From contig NZ_JAHKPI010000025.1 of assembly GCF_018860425.1 (NCBI RefSeq), forward strand, positions 876,381-940,380: 64,000 nucleotides of DNA, read 5' to 3'. Source of the DNA: Marinobacter sp. F3R08. Lineage in GTDB: Bacteria > Pseudomonadota > Gammaproteobacteria > Pseudomonadales > Oleiphilaceae. The notes beneath the pieces were generated by a model. It made no database searches and was not told the DNA's origin. It saw only the letters and a program-made list of their open reading frames with translations. The translations under genes were made by a program, and so were the position numbers. Positions 32,964 to 42,841 of this stretch are shown here, piece after piece (within the stretch, counting starts at the first letter, position 1; every line of letters starts with the position of its first letter).

Positions 32964-35813
32964 CTACGCCGGGCTCAACCGGCACGCTGCGTACTTGAAC
33001 TCGGGAATCTTGCCATCCGGATCCAGCGCAGGGTTGGTGAGCACGTTGGCTGCCGCCTCTGCAAAGGCAAAGGGCACGAACACCATGCCTTCGGGGATGG
33101 TCTGATCAGACCGTGCCGTCAGTGTGATGTTGCCACGGCGGGTGTCAATCTGAATGGCATCACCCGACGCTACGCCCAGGCGATCCAGATCCGCCGGAGC
33201 CAGAAACGCTGCCGCTTCCGGCTCCCGTTCATCCAGCACCCGGCTGCGACGGGTCATGGCACCCGTGTGCCAGTGCTCAAGCAGTCGCCCGGTTGTTAAT
33301 ACAATGGGATAAGCCTCATCCACCGGTTCGTCCGGTGGCAGAGGCCGCGTCGGCGAAAATCTGGCCCGGCCACCGGCGCGCGGGAAGGCATCAGAGAAAA
33401 CAACGTCCTGCCCTGGCGCATCGTCAGCAGGGCATGGGTAGGTCACGGAACCTTCACGTTCCAGGCGGGACCAGGAAATATGATCGAGTGAGTGCATGCC
33501 CTGCTTCATCTCGGCAAACACCTGCTCCGGGCCGGCGTAGTTCCAGCCCAGCCCGAAACGCCGGGCGATCTCCTGAATAATCCACCAGTCGGCCTTCGCC
33601 TCTCCGGGTGGCGGAACCGCCGCACGGCCCATTTGTACCTGCCGGTTGGTGTTGGTAACCGTGCCTGATTTTTCCGACCAGGCGGCCGCAGGGAGGATAA
33701 CGTCGGCAAACTGGGCGGTCTCAGTGACAAACAAATCCTGTACCACCAGGTGTTCAAGCGCAGCAAGCGCGGCCCGGGCGTGGGTGAGATCCGGATCGGA
33801 CATCGCAGGGTTTTCGCCGAGGATGTACATTCCCTTGATGGTCCCTGCTGTAATGGCGTCCATAATCTCCACCACGGTAAGCCCCGGCTCAGGGTTCAGT
33901 TCGGTGTCCCAGAGTTCTTCAAAAGCGGCGCGCAACTGGGCATCTCCCACCGGCTGGTAATCGGGCAGCACCATGGGGATCAGCCCGGCATCCGAGGCGC
34001 CCTGAACGTTGTTCTGGCCGCGCAACGGGTGCAGCCCGGTGCCGGGCTTGCCCGTGTGGCCGCAAGTCAGGGCCAGCGAGATCAGGCAACGGGCGTTGTC
34101 GGTACCGTGCACGTGCTGGGATATGCCCATGCCCCAGAAGATCATCGCCTTGTCGGCCCCCGCATAGGCACGGGCCACTTCCCGAATGGCCTCCGGTTCA
34201 ACACCGCAAACCGGGCTCATCACCTCCGGTGACATGTCCACAACACTTGCGGCCAAGGCTTCGAAACCCTCGGTATGGGTATCAATGTAGGACTGATCAA
34301 ACAGCGCTTCGTCGATGATTACATGGAGCATGGCGTTGAACAGCGCCACGTCGCCTCCCGGTGAAAACCGCACGCTACGCCAGGCATAGGCATCAAGCGC
34401 CTGGCCCCGGGGATCGAGGATAATCAGTTTGGTGCCGTTCCGTGCCGCCTGCTTGAAGTAGGTGGCCGCCACCGGGTGATTCACCGCCGGGTTACATCCG
34501 GTGAGAATCACTACATCGGCCTGAAGCGCCTGCTTGAACGAAGCGGTCACGGCGCCCGAGCCCAGACACTCCATCAACGCCGCCACGGAACTGGCATGGC
34601 AAAGCCGGGTGCAGTGGTCAACGTGGTTGGAACCGAACCCCGTGCGAATCAGTTTCTGGAACAGCCAGGCTTCTTCATTGGAGCACTTGGCGCTGCCGAA
34701 GCCGGCGAGCGCATCTGACCCGTGTTGCGCTTTAAGCCGGGTTAAGCCACTGGCCGCCAGCTCCAGGGCCTCGTCCCAGTTGGCCTCGCGAAAGTGAGTC
34801 AACGGATTGGCCGGATCAAAATCAGGATCGAGACCTTTGGGCACACCCTCCCTGCGGATAAGCGGCCGGGGTAGCCGTGCCGGGTGCGCAGGGTAATCAA
34901 AGCCAAAGCGCCCCTTCACACAAAGCCGGCCCTGGTTTGAGGGGCCGTCTCTGCCTTCAACAAAGAGGATACGTCCCGGCCCCTCTCCTGCCTCGGAATC
35001 GTCGTCTTTTACGTGATAGGTAAGCTGGCAGCCTACGCCACAATAGGGACACACGGAATCCACCGTGCGATCGGCCATGGCAGAATCCCCGCGGCCCTGT
35101 TCATCAATCAGGGTGGCGGGCATCAGTGCGCCGGTCGGGCAGGCTTGCACGCATTCACCACAGGCAACGCAGGTGCTGTCACCCATAGGATCATCGAAGT
35201 CGAACACAACCTTGGACGCGCCACCACGATGCGCCAGCCCGATAACGTCGTTGCCTTGCACCTCACGGCAGGCGCGCTCGCACAAGCCGCAGGTGATACA
35301 GGCGTCCAGGTTAACGTTCATGGCGGAATGGGTGGCGTCCTGGCCCCGGACATGGGCCAGTGAATCCGATCGTGGGGTAACGTGGTGAACCGTAGGCTCG
35401 TCACGTTCCTTGCGGACGGGCAGGCGTTGGCGTACCGCGCCGGCATCAATGGCCAATTCATCCGCCAGGCTCCACAACTGACTGGCGCGATCGGGGCTGT
35501 CGTTCCGATCAGGCTGGTCCGCCAACAGCAATTCAATCACGCCCCTGCGAGCCTCCTGGGCACGTGCAGACTCTGCGCTGCGCACAACCATGCCGGGAAC
35601 AGCCTCGCGAATACAGCTTGCGGCGAGGACCCGCTCACCTTCCACTTCCACCATGCAGGCCCGGCAATTGCCATCAGCCCGGTAACCCGGCGCATCCTTA
35701 AAACACAGGTGAGGAATTTTCTCGCCGGCACGCCTGGCCACCTGCCACAGGGTTTCTCCGGGGTAGGCATGAACCTCAACGCCATCGAGAATCAGGGTAA
35801 AAGCTGTGCTCAT
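32964..35813 (-). CDS. fdsA: NAD-dependent formate dehydrogenase, molybdenum alpha subunit
   Basis: The protein has 949 residues. An N-terminal plant-type 2Fe-2S domain carries Cys at 37, 50, 53 and 67. NuoG-like and 4Fe-4S segments follow (CITCGLCERAC, CVACGECVQACP). The molybdopterin bis-MGD domain follows, with its own 4Fe-4S cluster motif (CPYCGVGC). The active-site residue lies in RLCHASSVAAL and is Cys, so this is the non-selenocysteine form. It oxidises formate to CO2 in the cytoplasm and feeds electrons to the FdsB-type subunit encoded 9 bases upstream. The accessory FdhD and small FdsD genes are not in this window. Confidence 0.93.
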   Translation of the reverse strand: MSTAFTLILDGVEVHAYPGETLWQVARRAGEKIPHLCFKDAPGYRADGNCRACMVEVEGERVLAASCIREAVPGMVVRSAESARAQEARRGVIELLLADQPDRNDSPDRASQLWSLADELAIDAGAVRQRLPVRKERDEPTVHHVTPRSDSLAHVRGQDATHSAMNVNLDACITCGLCERACREVQGNDVIGLAHRGGASKVVFDFDDPMGDSTCVACGECVQACPTGALMPATLIDEQGRGDSAMADRTVDSVCPYCGVGCQLTYHVKDDDSEAGEGPGRILFVEGRDGPSNQGRLCVKGRFGFDYPAHPARLPRPLIRREGVPKGLDPDFDPANPLTHFREANWDEALELAASGLTRLKAQHGSDALAGFGSAKCSNEEAWLFQKLIRTGFGSNHVDHCTRLCHASSVAALMECLGSGAVTASFKQALQADVVILTGCNPAVNHPVAATYFKQAARNGTKLIILDPRGQALDAYAWRSVRFSPGGDVALFNAMLHVIIDEALFDQSYIDTHTEGFEALAASVVDMSPEVMSPVCGVEPEAIREVARAYAGADKAMIFWGMGISQHVHGTDNARCLISLALTCGHTGKPGTGLHPLRGQNNVQGASDAGLIPMVLPDYQPVGDAQLRAAFEELWDTELNPEPGLTVVEIMDAITAGTIKGMYILGENPAMSDPDLTHARAALAALEHLVVQDLFVTETAQFADVILPAAAWSEKSGTVTNTNRQVQMGRAAVPPPGEAKADWWIIQEIARRFGLGWNYAGPEQVFAEMKQGMHSLDHISWSRLEREGSVTYPCPADDAPGQDVVFSDAFPRAGGRARFSPTRPLPPDEPVDEAYPIVLTTGRLLEHWHTGAMTRRSRVLDEREPEAAAFLAPADLDRLGVASGDAIQIDTRRGNITLTARSDQTIPEGMVFVPFAFAEAAANVLTNPALDPDGKIPEFKYAACRLSPA

Positions 35814-35822
35814 GGCGGTTCC

Positions 35823-37538
35823 CTACCCTTTGGCAATCAGGTTGTGGCTGGCGAGTTCGCTGCGGAAGTCCCGCAGCAGACTTAGTACTGGATTCGGGGC
35901 AGCCTGGCCCAGCCCACAGATGGAGGCGTCGGCCATCACCCTGGCCAGTTGCTGCAGAGTCTCCTCATCCCAGGTATTGCGCTCAAGCAGCGTCAGCATC
36001 TTTTCAGTGCCGACTCGGCAGGGCGTGCACTGGCCGCAGGATTCATCGGCGAAGAAGCCCAAAAGATTGGTGGCCACCGCGGGCAAATCGTCCTGATCGG
36101 ACAGGACAATCACCGCGGCGGAGCCAATAAAGCAGCCGTGTTCGTGCAGGGTGTCGAAGTCCAGGGGGATGTCTGCCTTGCTGGCTGGCAGTATTCCGCC
36201 GGATGCCCCGCCCGGCAGATAGGCCAGAAGGCGATGCCCGTCGGCGATGCCGCCGCAGTATTCCTCGACAAGTTCATTGAGGCTGATCCCCGCCGGAGCC
36301 AGGTGCACACCGGGTTTCGCCACTCGTCCGGAAACCGAAAAACTGCGAAGGCCGCGACGACCGCGCCGCCCGTGGTTTGCAAACCATTCGGCACCCCGGG
36401 AATGGATAATCGGGATCCAGTAGACGGTCTCCACGTTATTCACCAGGGTGGGCTGACCAAACAGGCCTTTTTGAGCCACAAAAGGCGGTCGCAGGCGTGG
36501 CTTGCCGGGCTTGCCCTCAAGAGACTCGATGAGTGCAGACTCCTCACCGCAAATGTAGGCACCCGCGCCACGACGCAGGATGACGAAACCCGGCTCGACG
36601 ATTCCGTCTGCCTCAAGCTCGGCAATGGCGTCGCTCAATACCCTGTGCAGGCCGGGATACTCATCCCGCAGATAAATATAAACGGCCTCTGCCTCGACGG
36701 CCCAGGCACTCACCAGGGCGCCCTCGAGACATTGATGGGGGGCGTTTTCCAGGTAGAAACGATCTTTCAGAGTGCCGGGCTCGCCTTCGTCGGCATTGAT
36801 CACTGTGTAGCGTGGCCCCGGCTCGGCCCGCACCGCCTGCCATTTCCGGGAGGTGGGGAATCCGGCACCGCCCAGACCACGCAACCCGGCGAGCTCAAGT
36901 TGATTGGCGAGCGCGTCAAGGGTCATCTTGCCTTGCCTGCAATCGATCAGAAGCTGATAGCCACCGGCCAAACGGTAATCTGCCAGCCGCTGCCAGCGAA
37001 TCTCGTCTGGCTCAACCTGCTCGCGTTCTATGGCCACCCCCACATTCCGCACGTTGGCATTCAGAACATGATGGCGGCCAACGGCCACCACGGGCGATGT
37101 ATCGCAGCGACCCATGCAGGGCGCCCGTCGTACCCGTACTTTGGCGGGATCGGTCCCGGCAACCAACGCATGATGCAGGGCTTCTGCTCCGGCCATCCGG
37201 CAGGACAGCGACTCACATACCCGTAGGGTCAATGCAGGCGGTGGCGTTTGTTCGTCGTGAACGACGTCGAAATGGGCGTAAAAGGTGGCCGTTTCATAAA
37301 TGGCGGCCATGGGCAGATTCATGAAAGATGCCAGGGCCCTGAGCCGCGCCATGGGGAGATGGCCGTAGGTGTCCTGCAAGGCATGCAGGTGCTCGATCAG
37401 GCGATCGCGGCGGCGTAGGCCCGGATCAATGCGCTCGTCTCCGATCAGGTCCCGCAGCTCCGCCAGTACGGCGGGTTCCAGTTGGCGCCCACGAAGAGAC
37501 GCGCGCCGGGGTTTGACTCTCTTTTCGTCTGTTCCCAT
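35823..37538 (-). CDS. fdsB: Formate dehydrogenase beta/gamma fusion (NuoE-NuoF-like, NAD-reducing)
   Basis: The start at ATG 37538 (MGTDEKRVKPRR) is chosen over an upstream TTG. The product of about 571 residues fuses a NuoE/FdsG-type thioredoxin-like 2Fe-2S domain (about 40-190; VCESLSCRMAG and APCMGRCD) to a NuoF/FdsB-type flavoprotein. The latter has the NADH/FMN motif GLGGAGFPTSRKW, INADEGEPGTLKDR, GAGAYICGEESAL and the 4Fe-4S motif SCGQCTPCR. It passes electrons from FdsA to NAD+. In the classical fds operon these are two genes; here they are one. Confidence 0.92.
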   Translation of the reverse strand: MGTDEKRVKPRRASLRGRQLEPAVLAELRDLIGDERIDPGLRRRDRLIEHLHALQDTYGHLPMARLRALASFMNLPMAAIYETATFYAHFDVVHDEQTPPPALTLRVCESLSCRMAGAEALHHALVAGTDPAKVRVRRAPCMGRCDTSPVVAVGRHHVLNANVRNVGVAIEREQVEPDEIRWQRLADYRLAGGYQLLIDCRQGKMTLDALANQLELAGLRGLGGAGFPTSRKWQAVRAEPGPRYTVINADEGEPGTLKDRFYLENAPHQCLEGALVSAWAVEAEAVYIYLRDEYPGLHRVLSDAIAELEADGIVEPGFVILRRGAGAYICGEESALIESLEGKPGKPRLRPPFVAQKGLFGQPTLVNNVETVYWIPIIHSRGAEWFANHGRRGRRGLRSFSVSGRVAKPGVHLAPAGISLNELVEEYCGGIADGHRLLAYLPGGASGGILPASKADIPLDFDTLHEHGCFIGSAAVIVLSDQDDLPAVATNLLGFFADESCGQCTPCRVGTEKMLTLLERNTWDEETLQQLARVMADASICGLGQAAPNPVLSLLRDFRSELASHNLIAKG

Positions 37539-37664
37539 TGTTCTGACCAAGCCCCGAAGTACAACAGACAGCCTTTTTGGCCGACCTGACTATTTACAAG
37601 TCATTGAAGCATATCAGGGTATGTTGCCGCCAGATGGAACCAAAGCGCTCTGGCAACAGGAACG

Positions 37665-38366
37665 TTACTCCGAGACCCCCTCAAACATTCTTCGCCGAGC
37701 ATTTTCCAGGTGTCTGCGCATGCTCTGCGCCGCTTGATCCTGATCCTTATCGGCAATCGCTTTTACTACCGCAAGGTGCTCGTCCTGGACGATTCTCAAA
37801 CGACTCTCGGGCGCAAGCAACGACAGCCCACGCGTTATGTTCATGCCCTCCTTAATGCTTTTGTGGAGCGACTTCAGAACCGTCGTGTAATAGTGGTTGC
37901 TCGCTGCCTCGGTAATCGCCAGATGGAGCTCGAAATCTTCGTCTGTTGCCAGGTCATGTTTGCTGTTTGCCTGGTTGATCGCCTCATACTTTTCCCATAT
38001 GAGTTTCAGCTGCTCATCTGTTCTTCGAATTGCCGCCAGGGACGCTGCACTGGATTCAACATTGGTACGAAACTCAAAACACCGCTGTATATCTGCGATG
38101 CTGGCGATGCGCGCAAACTCGAGCACGGCGCTGTCGGGACGATTTATGACAAAACTCCCCGACCCTCGACGTGAGATAACCAGATTATCTTCACGCAGGC
38201 GCGCAAGTGCCTCCCTGAGTACGGGCCGCGAAACGTTATAGGCTACGCACAAATCGGCTTCGGTCGGCAACTTCTGATTAACGGGGTAGTCACCATCGAT
38301 AATGGCGGACAAAATTCTCTCATATACAACTGATGATAAAGAATGCTTTTCAGTTTTAACTTTCAT
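37665..38366 (-). CDS. GntR-family transcriptional regulator, FadR/FCD type
   Basis: A 233-residue protein with an N-terminal winged helix-turn-helix (about 8-75; LPTEADLCVAYNVSRPVLREALARL) and an all-helical FCD ligand domain (about 90-225). FCD regulators usually sense carboxylic acids and repress adjacent catabolic genes. It is the first regulator next to the transporter-dehydrogenase cluster at 38.4-46.3 kb and is its likely controller. A near-consensus TTGACA at 38454-38449 on the minus strand may belong to its own promoter. Confidence 0.88.
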   Translation of the reverse strand: MKVKTEKHSLSSVVYERILSAIIDGDYPVNQKLPTEADLCVAYNVSRPVLREALARLREDNLVISRRGSGSFVINRPDSAVLEFARIASIADIQRCFEFRTNVESSAASLAAIRRTDEQLKLIWEKYEAINQANSKHDLATDEDFELHLAITEAASNHYYTTVLKSLHKSIKEGMNITRGLSLLAPESRLRIVQDEHLAVVKAIADKDQDQAAQSMRRHLENARRRMFEGVSE

Positions 38367-38462
38367 TCGCTATGAGCCTTGATTGCGCACTCTGTGACCC
38401 CTGAATGCGCCTTTGAAAATACGATAAAAATGACTGCACCGGAATAGCTGTCAACAGTTGTC

Positions 38463-39452
38463 TCAAACCTGGGAGTCCGCGGTGCGGATATCTCCGCGCT
38501 TGCCGGTTTTCAATTCACAAGGGGGCCGTGACAGCTGTCTGTCAGGTATTTTGGTGTAGGCGAGCATGACGATTCCGATAACCACAATCAACCCGCCTGC
38601 AATCTGGATCCCGCCCAGAACCTGATCAAGAATCAGCCAACCCAGGATCAGGCCTGCCACTGGCTCGACATTCATCACCGGTGCGTTGCGAGCGATGTCC
38701 AACCGCGTAACGAGAGTGAATAATACTGAGAATGCCGCTCCATACAAAATGGCCAGACTGCCCAGCGCAACCCAGCCCGCTGGAGCCGTGGGCAGGCTCA
38801 TGCCATTGGGAACCAGCCCAGCAACTCCGGCACTGGCCGCGGAAACAAAAACCACCATAATTGTGAGCATACTGCGCACCAATCCAGGCATACGGCTCAA
38901 ACGATGATCTGTAATCCATAGCGCACAGGCAAACACCGCCGCTGCAGTGACACCGAACAACAACCCTTCTATATAGTTGGTATCTATTTCACCGGAGCCA
39001 GAGAGTCGGGAAGGCAGATCCAGCGCCAACGCCAACCCAAACAGGATAAACAGCATTAGCAGGCTCGCCGTGCGCGTTGGACGTGGGCCTCCCAACGCCC
39101 ACGTCAGCAGTGCAAGCATAATGGGCGCGAGATTAACGACCAGTAGCACCAGGGCAACGGGAATACGTGCCACGGCCGAATAAATGCTGAAGCTCTGAAT
39201 GGCAATAAGCAGCCCCATCACCAACTGCCAGCCCCAGGCTTGTGGTTTGAAGCGGAGCGATTCGCGACGCCAGATCACCAGGCAAAACAAGGCTACCATC
39301 GCCACACCTGAGCGGAAGAGTATGGCTACCAACAATCCGGCATCGTGGTCGAATGCAATGCGGGCAGCTACATGGTTGCCGGCGAAGGAACAGGCCAGAA
39401 TTACGAGAACCAGCACCGCAATGGGACGGGGCAATTGAGCAGACGACTTCAT
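38463..39452 (-). CDS. EamA/DMT-family membrane transporter
   Basis: The start is set at ATG 39452 (MKSSAQLPRPIAV); the longer reading begins with GTG. The protein has about 329 residues and around ten membrane helices arranged as two EamA repeats, with the usual charged loop in the middle and a Pro-rich end. DMT exporters move amino acids, nucleosides or metabolites. It lies between the GntR regulator and the RraA-like gene on the same strand. It may export an intermediate or import the substrate; the sequence does not say. Confidence 0.83.
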   Translation of the reverse strand: MKSSAQLPRPIAVLVLVILACSFAGNHVAARIAFDHDAGLLVAILFRSGVAMVALFCLVIWRRESLRFKPQAWGWQLVMGLLIAIQSFSIYSAVARIPVALVLLVVNLAPIMLALLTWALGGPRPTRTASLLMLFILFGLALALDLPSRLSGSGEIDTNYIEGLLFGVTAAAVFACALWITDHRLSRMPGLVRSMLTIMVVFVSAASAGVAGLVPNGMSLPTAPAGWVALGSLAILYGAAFSVLFTLVTRLDIARNAPVMNVEPVAGLILGWLILDQVLGGIQIAGGLIVVIGIVMLAYTKIPDRQLSRPPCELKTGKRGDIRTADSQV

Positions 39453-39575
39453 GACAGCAGCTTCCACTTCAGATAGGTTTACTCGCCAACGGCAACACGG
39501 CCTACGCCGGGATTGACTCTGCGGCAGGCAACCTCATTCAGGCGCCTTACCGCACAGATCCACACAACTAGCTCA

Positions 39576-40310
39576 TTAACGACTTTCCAGGTAGCGCTTG
39601 TATTCCGCCTGAGTATCTTCGTTGGGCGGGTACAGACCGATGACAGGGGTTCCATTACGAACCTTCTCAAGCACATAGTCTTCGAACGCTTCCATTTTTT
39701 CTGCTTCCTCAGCGACCTCGTCTGCCAGCTCTAACGGAATGACAATGATTCCGTCGTCATCGCCTACCAGTACGTCGCCGGGGAAAACAGCCACCCCGCC
39801 GCAGCCAATGGGTACTTGAATATCCACCCCGTGATGCTTTGTGAGGTTGGTTGGTGCGCTCGCCTTGGCGCAAAAAACCGGCATGTTCATGGCGGCAGCA
39901 TCCGCTGAGTCACGGATGCCTGCATCCGATACAAAACCCGCGCAATGACGGTACTCCAGCCGATTCAGCAATATGCTCCCTGCACTGGCAGCAGAGGCAT
40001 CCTGACGGCAGTCGGACACAAGCACCATACCTTCCGGAACGGTCTCTACAGCAACCCGCTGCGGGTGCTTCGGATCCCTGAAGGCAGCCACTGTATCAAT
40101 ATCTTCTCGTGCAGGAATGTAACGCAGGGTGAAGGCCTGGCCAACCATTTTAACCGCACCCTTATTCATCTTGCTAACACCTTGAATGTAGGTGTTGCGC
40201 AGGCCACGCTTGAACAGAATCGTATGCAATGTCGCAGTAGATGCGCGCATCAGACCTGCTTTGGCGGCGCTCGATAGAGTCTTGTTCGGAGCGTATTCAG
40301 ATGTGCTCAT
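39576..40310 (-). CDS. RraA-like aldolase/lyase family protein
   Basis: The protein has 244 residues of the RraA/HMG-CHA aldolase fold. The active-site stretch VSDAGIRDSADAAAMNM keeps the Arg-Asp pair that binds substrate and metal in the aldolase members. Others in the fold (true RraA) inhibit RNase E. Being next to a ketoglutarate-semialdehyde-type dehydrogenase and a tricarboxylate transporter, a lyase, decarboxylase or dehydratase role on a 2-oxo acid is more likely than RNase control. The exact reaction is not established. Confidence 0.75.
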   Translation of the reverse strand: MSTSEYAPNKTLSSAAKAGLMRASTATLHTILFKRGLRNTYIQGVSKMNKGAVKMVGQAFTLRYIPAREDIDTVAAFRDPKHPQRVAVETVPEGMVLVSDCRQDASAASAGSILLNRLEYRHCAGFVSDAGIRDSADAAAMNMPVFCAKASAPTNLTKHHGVDIQVPIGCGGVAVFPGDVLVGDDDGIIVIPLELADEVAEEAEKMEAFEDYVLEKVRNGTPVIGLYPPNEDTQAEYKRYLESR

Positions 40311-40393
40311 GCTTTATTCTCTTTTCGGTAGTAATGAGTATCACGTCCGCTGGCTTTGATTTGCGGCGCGCCTTGCTTACAGAACGAATCGCC

Positions 40394-41971
40394 CTACTCT
40401 CGTTTGCCATCGATCAGCCGTGAGACTTCCAGAGGGTTACCATCCCTGAGTGCATCAGGTAGTAGCGTTTGCGGTATGCCCTGATAACAAACCGGGCGGA
40501 GGAAACGGTGAATGGCCGCGGTGCCAACCGATGTACTCCGGCTATCAGAAGTGGCAGGCCACGGGCCGCCGTGAACCATCGCGTCGCAGACCTCGACACC
40601 GGTAGGCCACGCATTGGCAAGAATTCTCCCGGCCTTGCGCTCCAGGGTAGGTAGCAACCCCTCAACCGCAGAGTAATCGGACTCAATCATGTGCACCGTA
40701 GCGGTCAGCTGGCCTTCCAGGTGTTCCAGTACGTCTTGAAGCTGAGTGACCTCATCGCATTCAATAATCAATGAACAGGAACCAAATACTTCGGCGTGCA
40801 GACGCTCATCGCTGATAAAATCAGTCGCACTGACCGCAAACAAAGTGCTGTGACACGGGCTGTGCGAATCACTATCGAGCTTGCTTGCAGCAACCTCTTC
40901 AACCTTGCCTGTCTCACGCAACTGCATAAGCCCGGCGCCATAGGCAGAACAGATGCCTTGTGTCAGCATTGTTTGCGGCGCGCTTTCACGGATATCTTCC
41001 GCTGCCGCAGCCTTGAAACGATCCAGAGCTGCGCCCTTGATAGTCAGGATCAATCCAGGATTGGTGCAAAACTGCCCTGCTCCCATGTTGAGCGAGGCAA
41101 CAAAGGCTTTCCCCAGGGCTTCGGCCCCTTCTTCCAGTGCTGCGGGCATGAGCACCACAGGGTTGATACTGCTCATTTCGGCATACACGGGTATTGGCTG
41201 TGGCCGGTTATTGGCAGCCTTCATCAGAGCCGTTCCACCGCTGCGCGACCCCGTGAAACCAACCGCCTGAATACGGGGATGGGTAACCAGTGCCTGGCCC
41301 AGTTCATTACCGGCACCGTAGAGCAATGAAAACACGCCGGATGGAAGCTCGCAGTCAGCCACTGCTTTCTGCACAGCGCGCCCCACCAGCTCGGAGGTGC
41401 CTGGGTGGGCAGAGTGGGCTTTGACGATAACCGGGCAACCTGCCGCCAGTGCCGATGCGGTATCGCCACCGGCAACTGAAAACGCCAAAGGAAAGTTACT
41501 GGCGCCGAATACGGCTACCGGCCCAAGTGCGATGCGCCGCTGACGTAAATCGCTGCGTGGCAGCGGACTGCGATCTGGCAGTTCCGGATCAATTCGCACA
41601 TCGAGCCATTCTCCTGCACGAATCACTCTCGCAAAAAGCCGTAACTGGCCACATGTCCGGCCGCGTTCACCTTCCAGCCTGGCACGAGGCAGGCCGGTTT
41701 CTTCCATGGCGCGCTCGATCAATACATCCCCGATTGCTTCAATCTGATCAGCAATTGCTTCCAGGAATTCCGCCCTGCATGCGGATGATGTTTCGCGATA
41801 CCGATCAAATACTGACCATGCCAGTTCAGCTGCCCGATCAACCTCTTCCTGGCCGCAAGTGCCATAGCCAGGCTCGATACGCTGGCCAGTAGCCGGATTA
41901 ACTGCGAAGACCGGGTTGCCGGTCGCTGCAAACGATTCTTGCCCAATGAGCTGGTGTCCCTTGAGGTGCAT
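40394..41971 (-). CDS. Aldehyde dehydrogenase, ketoglutarate-semialdehyde type
   Basis: The start at MHLKGHQLIG (41971) is preferred to the ORF opening at 42022. The 525-residue protein keeps the ALDH fingerprint: FGASNFPLAFSVAGGDTAS, GFTGSRSGG, catalytic Glu in YAEMSSINPVV and nucleophile Cys in GAGQFCTNPG. The ...SNFPLAFSVAGGDTASA pattern is typical of 2,5-dioxovalerate (alpha-ketoglutaric semialdehyde) dehydrogenases that close the non-phosphorylative sugar-acid pathways by making 2-oxoglutarate. Its neighbours on the same strand are an RraA-like lyase and an SDR, which fits such a pathway. Confidence 0.85.
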   Translation of the reverse strand: MHLKGHQLIGQESFAATGNPVFAVNPATGQRIEPGYGTCGQEEVDRAAELAWSVFDRYRETSSACRAEFLEAIADQIEAIGDVLIERAMEETGLPRARLEGERGRTCGQLRLFARVIRAGEWLDVRIDPELPDRSPLPRSDLRQRRIALGPVAVFGASNFPLAFSVAGGDTASALAAGCPVIVKAHSAHPGTSELVGRAVQKAVADCELPSGVFSLLYGAGNELGQALVTHPRIQAVGFTGSRSGGTALMKAANNRPQPIPVYAEMSSINPVVLMPAALEEGAEALGKAFVASLNMGAGQFCTNPGLILTIKGAALDRFKAAAAEDIRESAPQTMLTQGICSAYGAGLMQLRETGKVEEVAASKLDSDSHSPCHSTLFAVSATDFISDERLHAEVFGSCSLIIECDEVTQLQDVLEHLEGQLTATVHMIESDYSAVEGLLPTLERKAGRILANAWPTGVEVCDAMVHGGPWPATSDSRSTSVGTAAIHRFLRPVCYQGIPQTLLPDALRDGNPLEVSRLIDGKRE

Positions 41972-42064
41972 AAAAAAATACCCTGAAGATAGATATGAAA
42001 TGGTCGCCCCCGCTGAACCCACAGGGGCGCTATGACACGCTATTTCCCTATCGGGTGAACGCCG

Positions 42065-42841
42065 TTACGGGCACATCTGCCCGCCATTCACGTCAATCAC
42101 TTGACCGGTGATGTAACCGCTCGCCTGATGTGAAGCCAGGAATAGATAGGCTGGAGCGCACTCCTCGGATGTACCAAAGCGGCCCATAGGTATTGAATTG
42201 CGGATTTTTTCTTTCAGTTCGGGGCTTTTGTCTTCGTGGAAAGCGGTATCGATTGTGCCCGGCGCCACTACGTTGAAGCGAATATTACTGCCGGTGAGTT
42301 CCTTCACCCAGGTACGATGCAGGTTGTGAATTACCGCTTTAGACCCGCCATAGAGACTGGCCCCAGGACCTCCCCCTTCACGACCGGCGATAGAGCCTGT
42401 ACTGATAACCGCTGATGTGGTGCCGCTCTTGACCGCAGATTCTTTCAGGTGCGGCACAGCGTATTTTGTGGTCATAACAACAGAACGAATATTCAGATCA
42501 AAAACAAGGTCGTAGGCCGCATCATCAAGGTTTTCAAGGCCCTCACGTACACCCAGGCCTCCCGCGTTATTAACCAACACATCCAGCCCGCCGAATGTTT
42601 CGACAAACTCATTAACCAGTGCTGCACACTCATCGCTGCGGCTGAGGTCATGCTTAAAGTAGGCGAAGTTGATACCAAGGCTTTCGAATTGTGCAATTGC
42701 CTTCTCTGCCGCAGCGTCCATGACGTGGCTATTGATGCCCACCACGGCCCCCTGCTTGGCGAACTCCAAAGCTGCGGCAAACCCGATTCCTTTAGTTGAA
42801 CCGGTGACCAGTACTCTCTTGTTTTTCAGATCATCAAACAT
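42065..42841 (-). CDS. Short-chain dehydrogenase/reductase
   Basis: The start is set at MFDDLKNKRVLVTGS (42841), with AAGGAA 6 bases upstream. The product of about 258 residues has the Rossmann motif TGSTKGIG, NNAG, the active-site Ser in STGS, and the catalytic YGGSK. The closing GQVIDVNGGQ is typical of the classical FabG/glucose-1-dehydrogenase group. It probably oxidises a hydroxyl of the sugar acid or hydroxy acid handled by this locus. It is the most upstream of the minus-strand catabolic genes, and diverges from TctC across about 536 bases. Confidence 0.85.
   Translation of the reverse strand: MFDDLKNKRVLVTGSTKGIGFAAALEFAKQGAVVGINSHVMDAAAEKAIAQFESLGINFAYFKHDLSRSDECAALVNEFVETFGGLDVLVNNAGGLGVREGLENLDDAAYDLVFDLNIRSVVMTTKYAVPHLKESAVKSGTTSAVISTGSIAGREGGGPGASLYGGSKAVIHNLHRTWVKELTGSNIRFNVVAPGTIDTAFHEDKSPELKEKIRNSIPMGRFGTSEECAPAYLFLASHQASGYITGQVIDVNGGQMCP

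Noticed and set aside
34560..34640. Possible selenocysteine site in the formate dehydrogenase
   Set aside because: The active-site codon in RLCHASS is Cys, with no in-frame TGA.
35949..37226. 425-codon open frame on the plus strand
   Set aside because: Antisense to the formate dehydrogenase beta/gamma gene, whose iron-sulfur and flavin motifs are clear.
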